A stretch of 64,000 nt of DNA from Gerris lacustris (Eukaryota > Arthropoda > Insecta > Hemiptera > Gerridae): assembly GCA_951217055.1 (NCBI GenBank), contig OX578276.1:119606979-119670978 (forward strand), written 5' to 3'. The notes below the pieces were generated by a model. It was not told the DNA's origin. It was given only the letters and a program-made list of their open reading frames with translations, and ran no database searches. The position numbers and the translations under genes are program-made. Of this stretch, positions 36,146 to 51,080 are shown piece after piece. Numbering within the stretch: the first letter of the stretch is position 1; the number at the start of each line of letters is the position of its first letter.

Positions 36146-37033
36146 ACTATTTTCTCATGACATCGAGGGGACATCCATAGCATATCCGTTTATAATAATG
36201 AACATTCGTGACAATACTCAAATCAGCTATGATATTTACACTATTTCCTCTTCTGACATCCAGGGGACATCCATAGCATATCCGTTTATAATTATGAACA
36301 ATGAACATTAGTGACAATACTCAAATCAGCTATGATATTTACACTATTTCCTCTTCTGACATCCAGGGGACATCCATAGCATATGCGTTTATAATAATTA
36401 TGAACATTAGTGACAATTCTCAAATCAGCTATGATATTTACACTATTTCCTCTTCTGACATCCAGGGGATATCCATAGCATATCCGTTTATAATAATGAA
36501 CATTAGTGACATTACTCAAATCAGCTATGATATTTACACTATTTCCTCTTCTGACATCCAGGGGACATCCATAGCATATGCGTTTATAATAATTATGAAC
36601 ATTAGTGACAATTCTCAAATCAGCTATGATATTTACACTATTTCCTCCTCTGACATCCAGGGGATATCCATAGCATATCCGTTTATAATAATGAACATTA
36701 GTGACATTACTCAAATCAGCTATGATATTTACACTATTTCCTCTTCTGACATCCAGGGGATATCCATAGCATATCCGTTTATAATAATGAACATTAGTGA
36801 CATTACTCAAATCAGCTATGATATTTACACTATTTCCTCTTCTGACATCCAGGGGATATCCATAGCATATCCGTTTATAATAATGAACATTAGTGACATT
36901 ACTCAAATCAGCTATGATATTTACACTATTTCCTCTTCTGACATCCAGGGAACATCCTTAGCATATCCGTTTATAATAATGAACATTAGTGACATTACTC
37001 AAATCAGCTATGATATTTACACTATTTCCTCTT
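36146..37033. repeat. Minisatellite, 96-bp unit (copy B)
   Basis: Duplicate of 5561-6448, with the same unit number and the same order of variant units. Both open frames (36301-37035 plus, 36292-36906 minus) are again by-products of the 32-codon period. Confidence 0.93.
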
Positions 37034-37095
37034 GATATTTAATTGAGTACCAAAGTTGAATTTATTTAGTACCTACTACATATCTAATGTGATAT

Positions 37096-37168
37096 CTGCG
37101 GGATAAGTTCCCGGTTTTCCTGGGCAAGAGTTAGGCACTCTAACTACTAGACCAGTCATTCCGATTAG
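37096..37168 (-). mobile_element. tRNA-derived SINE head (copy B)
   Basis: Duplicate of 6511-6583. Confidence 0.6.
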
Positions 37169-37914
37169 AATATGTACCAAATGAAAACTTGAACTTCCTC
37201 TAATATATATTTTTTTTTTAATATTCCAGACTTTTTTAAAGCTTCTATTTGGACACTCAAATTAATACTCAAAAACAGTTCCGACGATTTTAATTTAAAA
37301 ATTTAAGTCACTTTAAGTACGAATTTATCTCAAGTCGTTTACCAGAAAAAAAAAATAAGACACACATTCACATCATACATTCACCCTTGACAAAATTATT
37401 GATAATAGAACAATATGATTGATATCTTCAAAGAGAACAATATTATTATTTTATTTTTTATAATAAAAAAAACTATTTATCTTCTATCACGGCAAGGGCA
37501 TAATTGATTTATTTTTATTTTTTTAAAAAGAAGGGAATTAAGAAAAATCTATAAATCTTCAATTTTTTCGAACTTAATAGCTTAGCTAGATAATTTAATC
37601 GTCAATCAGACAAATGATAATGAAGAAAATTCGCTAACAACTTTTGAACTGATTCAAAGATCAAAGATCGCTCTTGTAAAGAGTCCCTTTGTATAAAACA
37701 ATTAAACCAAAAAGTGACACATAAGACACATTGTTACGACATACAAAATCCACCTTTAACAATAGCTACACTAAAAGACAAAAGGATAAAAAATTTAAAG
37801 AGGGTGATAGGAACATTTGAACAATGGTAATAAGAGAAGTGTTTAACAATACAAGGATAAACAAGGATGTAGAACTGGCGTAGTGTTAAAGGATAAGGAA
37901 AGTAAGATAGTACG

Positions 37915-38055
37915 CCTTGTCAGTATAGTATAGTGTGGTGCGCATGCGCCTCAGGCACTTCCTTCCAAGGGTCCCTAGCAGGTTGGAAATGGTACCAGCT
38001 CTAGGCAGGTAGTTCACCGTTCTACAGCCAACCTATAACCTGTCTAGTACATCAT
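37915..38055 (+). promoter_or_regulatory. Possible promoter region with NRF-1-like site (copy B)
   Basis: Duplicate of 7330-7470; NRF-1-like site at 37939-37950. Confidence 0.3.
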
Positions 38056-38652
38056 AATACTCCCACGATATACTACGTATATCACAACCTTCCCCCGCTT
38101 TTCTTATCAACTCGTACTTTTACCTGTTTATACGTATTTAGGGTTTGATTTTTAATTGTAATTCAATACTTAAGACGTACAATTCTTGCAACTGTAATTT
38201 ATTATTGAATTATTATTGTGAATATATACAAATATGAAATCTTATCAATATGCCCTTTCCATCCATTTTATGAATAAGCTTAGTTAATATATAAATTAAT
38301 CTAAACCTTACTAATTTTTTTTTTTTTAATGTCATTTCTTGAGTTTAATATCAATTTCTATTTTTTGAGTAAAATTATTCATATAATGATAACGTAATAA
38401 TAAAATTTGATAAAAATATTATTAATTGAGTTACTTTAATTTTGACTGAAGGTTCTATTAATTTTAATAGATAAACTCAAATTTTATTTGTTAAATTAAT
38501 ATTTATAATTTATTTTTACACACGATTGATATTTTTTCCCGAGAATGTATGGCAATCTCAGTTATTTAAATATATAAATATATTCGTTTCATGTTCCGGC
38601 GTATTTTAGTGGTTAATCGGAACTTTTTATAGTCGTTTTTACTGGTAATGTC

Positions 38653-38700
38653 ATGTTTGGATCATCAGTGCTCAGCAAGATCGGATATTCCAAATCACAG
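38653..38700 (+). CDS. Candidate first coding exon (copy B)
   Basis: Duplicate of 8068-8115. Confidence 0.25.
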
Positions 38701-38909
38701 GTAATTTTTATTACTATTATTTTTATTTGATTTTTGCTCTAAGCATAAGTACGATAATAATAAACTCTCAGTGAATTATTACCTTCTGCCTAACGTATTC
38801 AAGTATTAATACATATTAATTTCCTTCGGAATACGGAATAGAACTACGTAGGTAAGTGATAAGACGAAAAATTACAACAAATACAGAACTAATTTTTACG
38901 CGTATGAGC

Positions 38910-38935
38910 TTTTTTTTTTTTTTTTTTTTTTTTTT
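38910..38935. repeat. Poly(T) run of 26 (copy B)
   Basis: Same length as 8325-8350. Confidence 0.95.
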
Positions 38936-40906
38936 AGTAAAGTTAAATATTATTAGATTGTTATGTTTCTTAGAATTTTTGAGAATAATTTAGAAATGTT
39001 TAGTACTCCTATTTTAAGTAAGAGAGTTCAAATAAGAAATAAACGAAATGCGAATATTCGTATTAAAGTCTCGCTTATTTCTCCTTTCTTACTTTATTAT
39101 ATATGCATGAGAGGGTATTGAATACATGAAAGTGTACTATAAACTATAATGCATGCCTAAATGTATAGTCATGAATATGTACTATTAACAAGTTCATTAA
39201 TTTATGATACGAGAAAGTAGAGCTGTGATAGTATTTTAATTTACAGTGCGTTGTAAGTAATTTCTTAATTTTAGTCTCTTTGACTCCGAAAGGTTCTTAA
39301 AATAATTTTTTCTAAGGTAAGTATCAAAAGTTGGAGTCTAAAATACTAAATCAGGAGTCATGGTTAGTCCTAAATTTAAGAGCAATGTCCCTAAAAATGA
39401 TGAAAAACCACGAGCCCCTTATAACTGTCATGAACAAATAAAAAAATGACTATTTTACATTTTGACTAAGATAATAATCAGTCCATTTAATGGAATAATA
39501 TAGTTTTTTTTATATAATAAGTCCCAAAGGTACAGATTGATACATAAGAACAACGATAATAAGAATTCTGCACCCTGAAAATCCATTATCAATCTCTATC
39601 ACTCTCATATTCTTTTGACTTTCATATTTCCATTATTTATAAAATTTTACATTTTACAATTTTTAGTAGAATTATTAACATTATTTTAATATAATAGTGT
39701 TGTTGTAAGCTTGTGTTACAAATTTATTGTATATTTCATCGTAAAAGCAGGAGATTTAATCACCAGAGTTAAAATATAAATGCATTACTCTGTTGACAAT
39801 TATAGTATTTTATAAACCTATCCTGTATTTTTTTCAGATTATTATGGTTTTTGGTTTTAGTAAAATCTTAGTTATTATTATTAAATATAAAGTCCTAATT
39901 AAATATAAATTTCAATGATATAAAGCCAAAAATAGAACTATAAAAATTAAAATCCTGCCCCGGTTAAATTTTTTATTATAAACTGATATACGTATTAAAT
40001 AACGTATGGGAGGACATTAAAAAGATTTTACCTAGGTCTCGTGTTTTTATGAAATCAAATTATACATTTCTTCCCTCATCTAGTTTGTTAAATTCTGAAA
40101 ATATTGCTGTATCGACTTTTTTTTGTTATCACTTAGGTGAATATAAATAAAAATTATAATAATAATTAGCCAATTAAAAATGAGTAGACGTGAAACAAGA
40201 TTTTTGTCTACTTGGGTTCTGCATCCTCGCAATCTTCTATTCTAATCCGAAAACAAACTATACAAATTATCAAACAATAAGTACTTTCAATGTGATTCAA
40301 GTTCTAGATAATAACTGGGCTGAATCTCTGATAGATCTCTCCGAATTCATTATTTTAAGAAGTGCAAGGATTTAAGGACTTCACAATCGTCTTAAAGATA
40401 GGCTGGAGATAGAGTTGTACTTCATTGTTCAAAGCAGTGCCGGTGAGAGTGCTTCCATTGATAAACTTAACCCGAGCCTACGAACTCCCAACTTCCTGTT
40501 TCACACGGTTTATTTCTCACATGTCCTTCGTCTTATTATTATAGGGACATTTAGAGGGTTTCCCTATCTTTTACTTCGTTTTTATTTGAAATTTATTAGT
40601 TTCACGAAATCACTATTGTTTGTGGGAAGTAGGAACAATCCACCAAGCTTGATTCAAAGATTCGTCGGTTAATTTTTTGTTTGTGGTCAATACAAATACA
40701 GTCATTAACCAGATATAATAGAACAATATTGGTGATGTTCAGAAGAGCCGCAAAATGTAATATATATTATGCAGTTTTAACAAAAATATTATTTTGTGAT
40801 CAACATACATTTTTTTATATTAGCAATCCAACTTTAATTTAAGTAACTTCATTACATCTTATCTTAATAATTCTCAATTTTATATTTTTTTATATATATA
40901 CCACAG

Positions 40907-40960
40907 CTAGAAATGACAAAGGATGAAAGGTTGAATGAGATAATATGGCTGCAAGCCTAA
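40907..40960 (+). CDS. Candidate short terminal exon (copy B)
   Basis: Duplicate of 10322-10375. Confidence 0.15.
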   Translation, partial: LEMTKDERLNEIIWLQA

Positions 40961-41991
40961 ACCTTATTTATCATGGCCATCCAGAAAGTGCTTATAATTT
41001 TCAGTTTCAAAATTTTGTAATTAACTAATAATATTGTAATAAACTAGTAAATATTCTTTTCTGTCAACTTTTGTCAGGGTGGAAGGATGTAATTGTCCAT
41101 ATACGGGGTTTATGTTTGAGTGATGTCATTGAAATATATATATCGCTCATAATTTGAACTTTTTTATAATCTAAACCTAATACGTGTACTCTTGCTTCAC
41201 TACTTTCTTCTCGTCGGTTTATTATTATTATTTTTTTTAAATAATCATAAAAATATACTATTATATTACGTATTTTTTTGTCAGGATCAAAACCGCATGT
41301 AATTCCTCATATGTCATTTTTTATGAACTTCTTGTTTTTTTTCTTCATTCTTCGGCACCGTTAATAATGGAGGTGTTCACGGTTGAACTTTAACCTGTCT
41401 AACCCATAATTTAACCGCAAGTTTAAACAGGTTGTACAGATGTATATTTATAAACACATTTTCTTCACAAGAGCAATGAGTTATTTATTATCATTGTGCT
41501 TTATGAGTATGTGTAATTGTCATTATTTCTTTGTTTTAATCTTGCTCAGAGCCATTGTCGTAACCCATGAGGATGTACTGAGGTGTGATTATTGGTTATT
41601 TGAAACTTTATTTCATTATTTTAGTACGCCTATCTTTGACTGCAAAAATTAAAATGTAAAATAAGCTATGATCTATCATATATGTACCCTATTACATGTC
41701 TTTAATTTGTAGGTGGATCCAACTTTTTTTCTTTACTATCTTCATCGCATTTGAATAATGTTTGCCTGAAGGGAGAAAGAAATGTATTTGTAAATTAATG
41801 TTTATCTACATTTACTTGTTACGGAATTTCAATTGTTTGTTTAGACTCTAAATTTTCATGGTGACCTAGTTGTCTTTGTTTGGATAATAATATAAGAGTG
41901 GTTCCTTTTAAAAAATCTTCAAAATCGGGAAGAATCTTTTCAAAATATAAATGATATATCTTCCCGTATATATCTGGTTTTATTCTGCGAG

Positions 41992-42091
41992 GATTCGCTA
42001 GAAGAATTATCGAGATTATTAGAACACACTGAATGGTGGCTTAGAAAAAGGCAAAGGCATGGAAGGAGCCTAGTAGAAAGGAAACGAGAGG
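41992..42091 (+). CDS. Candidate internal exon (copy B)
   Basis: Duplicate of 11407-11506. Confidence 0.3.
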
Positions 42092-42499
42092 GTAATTATT
42101 CGAAGCCACCTGTTGGAACGGTTAGGAAGTCTGGGTGTAGCCTGCGTCTGGTTGCCTCCTGCGGCAGGTGCTGCCATGTTCCAGCAGCTCCTTGTACTTC
42201 CAGTCGTGTCCGTTTCTAACCGCTCGCCATCACTTCCAATAGTCAAGGACGGTTGGAGATTCTACTTATTATTATGTAAAAATGGAAGACTTAGTTATTA
42301 AATATTGTTCGTGGACTGAATTATGGTTATTAAACATTGAAAACTATATATTAAAATACAAGAAGCTCCTTTGATACATCCAGTCACTTTACCGCTCTTT
42401 TGCAGAAATTTGCTGTGGTCAATGATCTAATCATAAAGCATTCTTTATAACCGCATAATTGTCGATGGCCAACTTTCTGAGGTTCATTTAAGGATCAAA

Positions 42500-42605
42500 G
42501 CTGTAGTAGTGATAGCTAGTAGTATATAGCTAGTATATGATAGCTCAGTAGTATATGATCTAATATATGATAGCTAGTGATAGCTAGTAGCTAGTAGTAG
42601 TAGCT
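42500..42605. repeat. Degenerate TAGCTAGTAG repeat (copy B)
   Basis: Duplicate of 11915-12020. Confidence 0.75.
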
Positions 42606-45600
42606 TCATAATTCTGCCTCTGATTCTTAAACCGTACCAACACATGTATTTCATATTCTATTTCTTCATATATTGTTTGTCCTGAAGATTACACTGAAAA
42701 TAATGTTTTGCTACTCTTTATCATGGCATTTTGATTGACATATTAAAAACATATCCTGCCACATCTTCTCCCAAGGTTTTGCTTTATTTGATCAAAACAA
42801 TAATTAACAACATGTATACATTTCTAATACATTGATTACATACATTCTATATACATTGGACTTACAACAATAAGTACAAATATATATGTATGTATATAAT
42901 ATATGCAATGCAAATGAACTTGTGATTCAACGTACTGCATTAATAAAGGGTTTGATAGTCTAACCACTAAAAAACTAAATCTATATAAATAATACTGTAA
43001 GATGTTACTGTATGAAACTAATATGTGGGTAATGCTGTTAAACTCTAATTCACGGATCTAAAATTATCAGGGTAGCTTAAATTAATTATAAGTAAAAAGA
43101 TTTCTATAATGATTCTCCTTCATGGGTAATTAACTTTTGTATAAATAATATACTCGTATATATCGTGACACATATAAGCACTTTCATGCGTCAATAGAAA
43201 ATCGAAAGAGAATCAATTTGGTTGAACCAATATAATATAACTGGGTGCTTTTGGAAATACAAATCAGACGCGTTTTTCTTTCACAATTTTGCTTTATTAC
43301 TTCATTCAGAACAACTTAAACACTGATATATATACATTTGTGAAATTTTCTAACTGTTTGAAAAAAACTAATATAACGTGGCAATTGCGCAGAATAATCT
43401 ATTTATATTAATTGATAAGGTCAACATTTTTTATACGATGTATTATTTTTACCCATAAACAGAATTTGAAATTTAATGGTAAATTAGGATTAATCTCAAT
43501 AAAATTTAATTAGGTACTTACTCTTATAATTTCAAATATTTTTACAAATGTAACAACTGTCATCATTATACTGACTTGTGTGTTCAGAATTGTTTGGGCT
43601 CAAAATTACTTGGACGGGCGTGGCTACTATAGAATATCCTAACTAGACAACTGGATTATATTTAACATTATATAAAGAATATATTAAAATCTCTATTAAA
43701 TGTTTAGATTTGTTTAACAAGGTGAAATGAAAAGCACTTTTCCCCCTTTTTTGTCGCAAGTGAGAACGAGCGCCCCACCGTACCGAAATTATAGTTTTAT
43801 TAAATTTCCTATACTCATTTTTACCGATAGTATCATTATAATTTCCTAATTTACAATTAACCCTTTTTCCCTCGTATTATAGTTTTTTTTTGTTTTTTTT
43901 TATAAATTATAAATATTTTATTCATATCTTTAGTTTACAAGATTAGAGTTATTTATTTTTTGAAGAAACCTGAATTCCTTCTAGCAAAAAGAAGAACTAA
44001 AAATCCTGGATTATTATAATTTCATAAACTTTTGATATTTATTTTATGGTGGATAAACCCTTTTTTTAAAACAATTTTTATCCCTCTGATTTTGTATCTT
44101 GGTGTTAAATGACCCGTCGTTATAATTAAGGCTTTTAAATTATACTTTGAGAAGTTACAAAAAACTTGAGTGTCTATACATGATAAAGGACGTGAGGAGA
44201 ACCTCATTTCAATGGCTTTTGACCTAAAGGTAAATAGCAATTATTAAGTGCAATCGACAGCAAATTAATCTTAACTTAAAAATTATTTATTAATTATTAA
44301 TCTCGGTTAATAAATTGTTGATTGAAACGCAGCCTGTTCTGAAATTTCCAGAAAGCAGTACTACTCTCTACCGGTTTTTTCTGATGACTTCATACCTTTG
44401 AATTTCTAAGAAATTGAAATCTTATTGTGGTAAAATTATTTGCATCCAATCTCCCAGGGAAAAAATGTAATATTAAAAATATAAATATTTATGGGCGCAC
44501 TGCATAATTAGAAAGAATAAAGTGTGTAAAAGTCGTAAGCGAGAGAAACGTTATACTCTTATGTATTATAGAATATGCTCCTGACAGATTAGGAATAATT
44601 ATAGTGACTATGTTTTTTATTTGCCACAGTCAGTGTTGCCTACATAATATATTTATATATATATATACACACATAAACATATATAAATATATAAAGTACA
44701 AATAGTGACCACCGATCAACTGATTAACCAACAGATTTATCTGGAACAAATACCAATGACTGACCTCGAATCATCATGATTTTTCAGGAATCGCTCATCC
44801 TATGCTGAGCATGACCTGTAAACGACTTATGACCTATAACCTTTAAATTATGATTTAAATTACCAAGGATCTTTAAATTTTGTCGGTCTTCTTAACCTAT
44901 AGGTGCTTGCTAAGAAATATGTTTGTAAGCCCCCTTAATTAAGATCTTAATTCAAAATGGTGGTAAGTAATAAATAGTCATCCCAATTGCACGAAACCAA
45001 GGAGTTTAACTTATTCCAGGAGGGGGAGAAGATACTATGCAAGTTAAAACTTAATGGAGGCCTCTTCTTTTGTTATAATTTATTACTAATATGGATATAT
45101 CCAAATTTAGTCTTTAGAAGAAGGGATGGGGGATTAGTTGGTGACATTAAATTTAAAAAAAAAGATTTGGTTAGAAATCCTAGTGTCGCTTTATAGGTGT
45201 CGCTAGTTAGGTTTGAAATATATTTCATTGAAATATAAGAAGTAATCATTCTTACTTGCACCTTCGACATTTCTGCTAGAAATTAACGATCATTTGGCAA
45301 CTATTCAGTTAATTTTATTATATTGACTAATATTTCTTTTTCAAAGAAAACCCAATCTTACATAATTAAATCTTATTTGGCAATTTAACTGTTTTTTGAA
45401 ATCATTTCTCAATGTGAATTTTTAAGGATATTGCTAAAATAACTTAATGGTTGATTCACATCGATCAATCCCAATAAAATTATTTTCTTATTACGAAGCT
45501 TTAAACCTTTCTAATTCGGTTCAGTCGTTCATTAATAGATCAAAATAACACGTATTTAATAACCACCTTGAGATTTCAGATCTAAAAATCGTTCTAATGA

Positions 45601-46139
45601 TTCTTAGATCCAATTAAAGTTACTAATTATCCGACTATAGATAAAGGATTTTTCCACGAATAGAATTGTTAAACCTATAAAATGGTAAAATTATGTGAGA
45701 ATCGAAACTTTTTCTTTACTATTTTAATTAGGGAGTTAGGTGTAGTTGTTTTTAACTAATGTAACGATGTATTTGGTGTTCTTGTACTTTGAACATAGCA
45801 GTGTTACTTTCCTTTTTTGTGGACTATAATTAAGCTAGGATTAGCTTGGAAGGATGTGATACTAACAATTTATCTTTGTGACGATATCTCAAAACTAACC
45901 TCATTTATATTCCTTTGTTGTACATTCAGTATGATGGTGTATAGATCCCTTATCTTATATTATTATTCTAAACTGTTATTTTTTAAAAATATTTTTCCTT
46001 CTTTGGGGGTGACAAACACTGTGTGGAGTTTCCACTTAATTTTTTCTCATGAAAATAATATTACTTTCGCTTTTCCCTTCTCCGGGTATGAAGATAGATT
46101 TATTTTGGTCGCAGCAATATAAAATCAATTACAAAAAAA

Positions 46140-46320
46140 GCGATCCGAGACAAATAGACAAAATTTCTCATATACAAGTTCATAATTACTTACCCCAGAG
46201 TTTTCCATGTATTAGTTGTTTTAGGTACATTTAATTATTATTGAACAATTTATCATAAAAATAACTTTCCCTCGTCGGGGAATCGAACCCGGCCTCTCTT
46301 CGTCCGTGTTTAAAATTATT
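46140..46320 (-). mobile_element. SINE-like repeat with B box, second copy (copy B)
   Basis: Duplicate of 15555-15735. Confidence 0.5.
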
Positions 46321-46369
46321 TCCTCAGGAACTAATTTTTATATGGGCTACATTTTAGATTTTTGTAATA

Positions 46370-46670
46370 AAAATAGTCGGAACCGTTTTTGAAAAATAAT
46401 TTTTTTTAACGTTTATCAGAGTTTTTGGGGGGTAGCGACCCCAAATTCGAAGCTATATTACATTTCTCGATTTCGCCTCGGGGTATGATTTTTTTAAGCA
46501 TGCATGCCTAATTTCGTCAAAATCGGCCCAGTAGTTTAGGCTCTATGTGTCTGCAGTCTGCACAGATGACAGACAGACATTTTTTACAAACAACTTTTAT
46601 GGACTCAAGGCGCCTCAAAAGTGTAAATCTATCAAAATCTCAAAATCGAATTATATGAGAAAGTAAAAAT
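46370..46670 (+). mobile_element. LINE-like 3' tail fragment (copy B)
   Basis: Duplicate of 15785-16085. Confidence 0.4.
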
Positions 46671-46936
46671 TGAATATATTTAGAAATTATAAAGACTTAC
46701 AAAGGAGATGAATTAAATGAAAATATTACTAACTTAAATTTCCTGTCTTTCATGCCCAGTATTACATTTTCAGTGCTATAATTGCTAGACTAGTATCCTT
46801 ATCCAGTGTTATCCTCATACCTTATGTCATTATTCTATAGCTTTATTTTTATAGCATTAAATAATTACTAAGTAAGTATTAAATATTTCCCAATATATCT
46901 GTATATATTTTTATTGATTTTATCGTTGTATCTAAC

Positions 46937-46986
46937 ATTATTTAAAATTTATCTATTTCATTTTAAATAGATAAATTTTAAATAAT
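46937..46986. repeat. Perfect 22-bp hairpin (copy B)
   Basis: Duplicate of 16352-16401. Confidence 0.8.
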
Positions 46987-47901
46987 TTTTTGGAGGCATT
47001 ATTTAGTTTAAGTAATATAATTAATAATTTGATGCGTTTATGATAAACAGATCATAAGGAAAATGAACCTCTTTAAATTAATATTTGTAACAAATATTAT
47101 TAAACATCATATGTTTGAAACTTATACTACTAGTTTTTGTTATACGATGATAAGTATGAAACATCGTTTTATTTTCAATTTGATTTTTACTATTCTTCAC
47201 TTTCTTATATCTAGTTTTATTTATAACTCAAATATTTAAAAGGAAGCAGTAACTCTTAATCATTTTATACTAATGTATCCATTTTGTTCATATAACCCTT
47301 CCTTAAGGGTTTTAAGGAACCAATATCATAAGGAAACTTAATATCTCATGAAGACATACAACAATTTTAAACAGGGATGTATTAAGTTTCCCACCATTTT
47401 GCGACCCCAGTTCATTGTCTACAATTTAAACGAATGTTATTATAAAGTATACTAATTTTATACTTCTCGCAGTCATAGAAGAAATCATAGGACAGTAGGA
47501 AATTGTTCGGTGCACGATAATAAAAGTTTTTTGGCTAGAAAATAATTAAGTGAAGGTAATCTTAAGGTAGCTAAAATTGTTCCAATTTACACTTCAAGTA
47601 GATGATTACTCATATTTATTTGACTGCTTGAGAACTCTCCTTTTCGTCTACACTTTGTGTTTCTTGTAAAGACAGATTTTTTTCAAGTGAGAATAGGAAT
47701 TTGCCCTTGCTGTCAATATCTGTTTTACTTTTTCTATACCTAAATTGTATATTATTTGTTCTAGTACTTGCAGTTAGTCCTTAGCTTATTTATTTCTTAA
47801 TCTCTCAAGGGTTTAGCGTTTAGTGATAATTTACTTTCATTGATAAATAAGAATTTATTGTACAGAATCAAAGACACAGATTAGTTGATTTTACAGTTTG
47901 G

Positions 47902-48290
47902 ACTGGTTTTATTTCTATTTTGGTCGCAGTTAAGTTATAATTTAACTACAGCTAAATGCCCTTAAATTTCTCATTTAGGTAAATATAACAGTATTAAAGC
48001 GATTTATCATTATTGTGTTATCAATTTGTGGTATCACTAACCCCTGTTATAGACTATATTTGTCTTCACAAAGAATTTCAACAAAGTTTGATTTTATAAT
48101 GGTTTTATTTCGATTTTGGTCGCAATTCTAGAATATATAATTTAACAGCTAAACACCCTTAAAGTTCTCATTTAGTTAAATATGATGGTTTCAGAGGGAT
48201 ATATCTATATTGTGTTATCAATTTGTGCGGTATCACTAATCCCTGTTATATATCTATATTTGTCTTCACAAAGAATTTCGACAATGCTTT
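47902..48290 (+). repeat. Diverged ~198-bp tandem duplication (copy B)
   Basis: Duplicate of 17317-17705. Confidence 0.8.
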
Positions 48291-50644
48291 TGCTTTACAA
48301 ATTCTTATTCTTCGTTATAAATTACAAAAATGAGAAGTTTTACATAATATTAATTTGGCAGCAATAAACCATCTTGAACAATAGCCTCTCACGGTTATAG
48401 ACATCACAATTAATTCGCCAAAAGCTATAAATTTAACTGGTTTACATCACTAAAAAATTGTATTTTACATTTTTTTTTGTCTTGGTTGGTGAAGGATTAA
48501 TAGGTACATTTCATTACAAATACAATAACCGCAGTAATTTGTATCTTACATTAGCTTTTGTCGATATTTAGCCTAAAAAGGCTAAATATTATCAATATTT
48601 TAGATTTCATAATGATTGTTCATGTATATGTCAATAGATGTTTTCAAGAGGGATACATTCTATTTCTTTTACCTGATACTTGTTGGATTTGTCTTTTGTT
48701 GGATTGTTGTTAAACCAATGGTGGTAAAGGGTAAATAGCCTGGTGTAGTAAAGTCAGAAACATGGATAGAGTTGTTGTCTATACAAGTTTTCGATTCTAT
48801 TGTTGTACATGGTTGTTGATAGGACTTAGAGGATTCGAAGACGGTGCTAGTCATAGTTTGGCATTCTCTCCGTCACACGGGGATATCATCCTGCATAGTA
48901 AGGAGGTCTCGCCAGTGTTGTGGGGGCGTAGCCCTGGGAACATTCGAGACCGTCATGTCCTCTAACCCTCAGGAAGCCTCAAGACTATACTCAGACGACA
49001 AAAAACTTGGGAACCAAACTCTACTGAAGGCAAAAAACACACATACATTTTTTCCCATATTGGACCGGATCTGGGGTGCTGGAAACACCTTCCATGGGAA
49101 AATCCACTATTAAAGCCTTCTTTATAAGGGAATATCTTTATTAAAAGACTAATACAGAAGGCGTTTATATTTACAAGATCTAAATTAGGAGAATATCGCA
49201 GGTGTTTTGTTTTCATTATGCAAAGGATGCGGATGCGGGCGGTTAAAAAGCCGCTTCAAAAATATCTGAGAATAACAGGTGCTTTGTACCTGCCCCAAGT
49301 GCATTGACTTGCTTCCCCTCTGACTCAGTTGATGTTTAGTAGCTAATTGTTATGACTAGGGAATATAGTTTTTTGCACATATCAACCAAGGGATTACTTC
49401 AGAGTTATGAGTCATTTTTGTAGGTCACTGGCCTTAGAGTTCAATAGTTGACTTACATCATTTATCTTCCGAGTTCATGAATGATAAACTATAAAATTCT
49501 TTATAACCTTAAGCAATGTGCTTAAAAAATGTATAACTTGAGAGTTAGAGTGCTTCTATTTTTTTACTTAAGAAATATTTACGATTTAAATTAAGGATGT
49601 AAAAACAAGTCGAGGAACAGTAATTCGAATGCTCTGTCATTGAAATTGTTATGGATTGACCAGATTATTCCCTATGGTGTGTTTTTGTTTTAATTTTATT
49701 TATTTTTTTGTGAATGGGTTTTAAAAAGTGTTTATTTCTTAAATACCTTGACGCCTAATATCCTGAAACGTCTGGTATCTATTCGGAAACGACAGATATA
49801 ATACTTTTAAGGTATTATATACCTTAAAAAATATATATAGGTACACAAATATATACCTATGTTAACTAAAAATGTTTAACTTTGTTTTGACATTAAGTAT
49901 AAAAAGTTAATGAAATCTAAAACTCATTTATGGAATAAGAATTGAGATTATAGCAACGAAGGAAATTCGAGTTATTTACGTTATTGCAAGAAAGTACGTG
50001 GAATATCCTTTACATTTATATGATTTAAACCTAAATGTACTCCAAAACAAAATACAGGGTTACCAGGCTTCCGGTTTTGGATTAAATATCCCGGTGTTTT
50101 TTAGGGACGCCAAAATGTCCCGGTTTTCAATGGAGATATAATTTTATTACAGTAAAAAACAACGTACATTCCGATAATTTATGCTGATAATGTAAAGTAG
50201 GTATAGAAAATTAAGTATAAACAAAAGTATATTAAGTTATTATTATTATGTTCATGGATAAGAGGTATTTTTAATCTAAGATTTTTTTTATACTTAATAA
50301 TTTGTTTATGATACCGATATTGTATTGTAGTATTCAGTATTTCTTATATTGCGGTGAAATAAAGAAATTAATTTAGGCTCTACATTTAAGGGGCACTAAC
50401 CCAGGAAAACTCTAAAAAAGTAAAAATAATTATTTCTCGAAGACTTTAATTTTCTAAAAAATATCTAAAACTTAGTCCATTTAATTACAAATCTATAACC
50501 ATAAACACTTTTTAAATAAATATGTTTAAAAATAGACTGCCAATGAGTGTAGCACTTTAGCTATACTTATGCTTTCACAACCTATTATTGTAAAATTTAT
50601 TTATCCCCCCCCCCACCCGTTTAATCTTCCAAATTGTTTTGATT

Positions 50645-51080
50645 TTTTTTATAATTAAAGTATTAATTTAGGAAAATTTAAAGAGCACAGACGGTTGAAA
50701 TTATTCCGGGCTATCTGCGGTCTACTTTCGACAAACCATCAAAATTTCATAAAAATCAGATGAGTAGGTAGGTACTTGAAGATATTGGTGTAAATAAATG
50801 TATTTTTGTGCGCAAGTGGAAGAGAAACAAATAAGCGCTGAAGGTTGAAACTTGATTGGTGCCAACATTGGGCTAATTATGACCCACTATCATTTCATAA
50901 AATTGGACGACTTATTTTTAAGATACGGTGGTTCGCAACCATTGAGCTACAGACCGACAGACAGACACGGAACCAATAAGATCCCTGATGTCTAAAATGG
51001 ATTTCTGTCTTAGAGTTTTAGAAATTCCTCAGAACAATCACAATAGCTTCTGTTACATTCAGTAAATTTGGAAGCAAAAT
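50645..51080 (+). mobile_element. Family 2 repeat, forward copy (copy B)
   Basis: Duplicate of 20060-20495. The terminal fragment at 20745-20805 recurs at 51330-51390. Confidence 0.65.
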
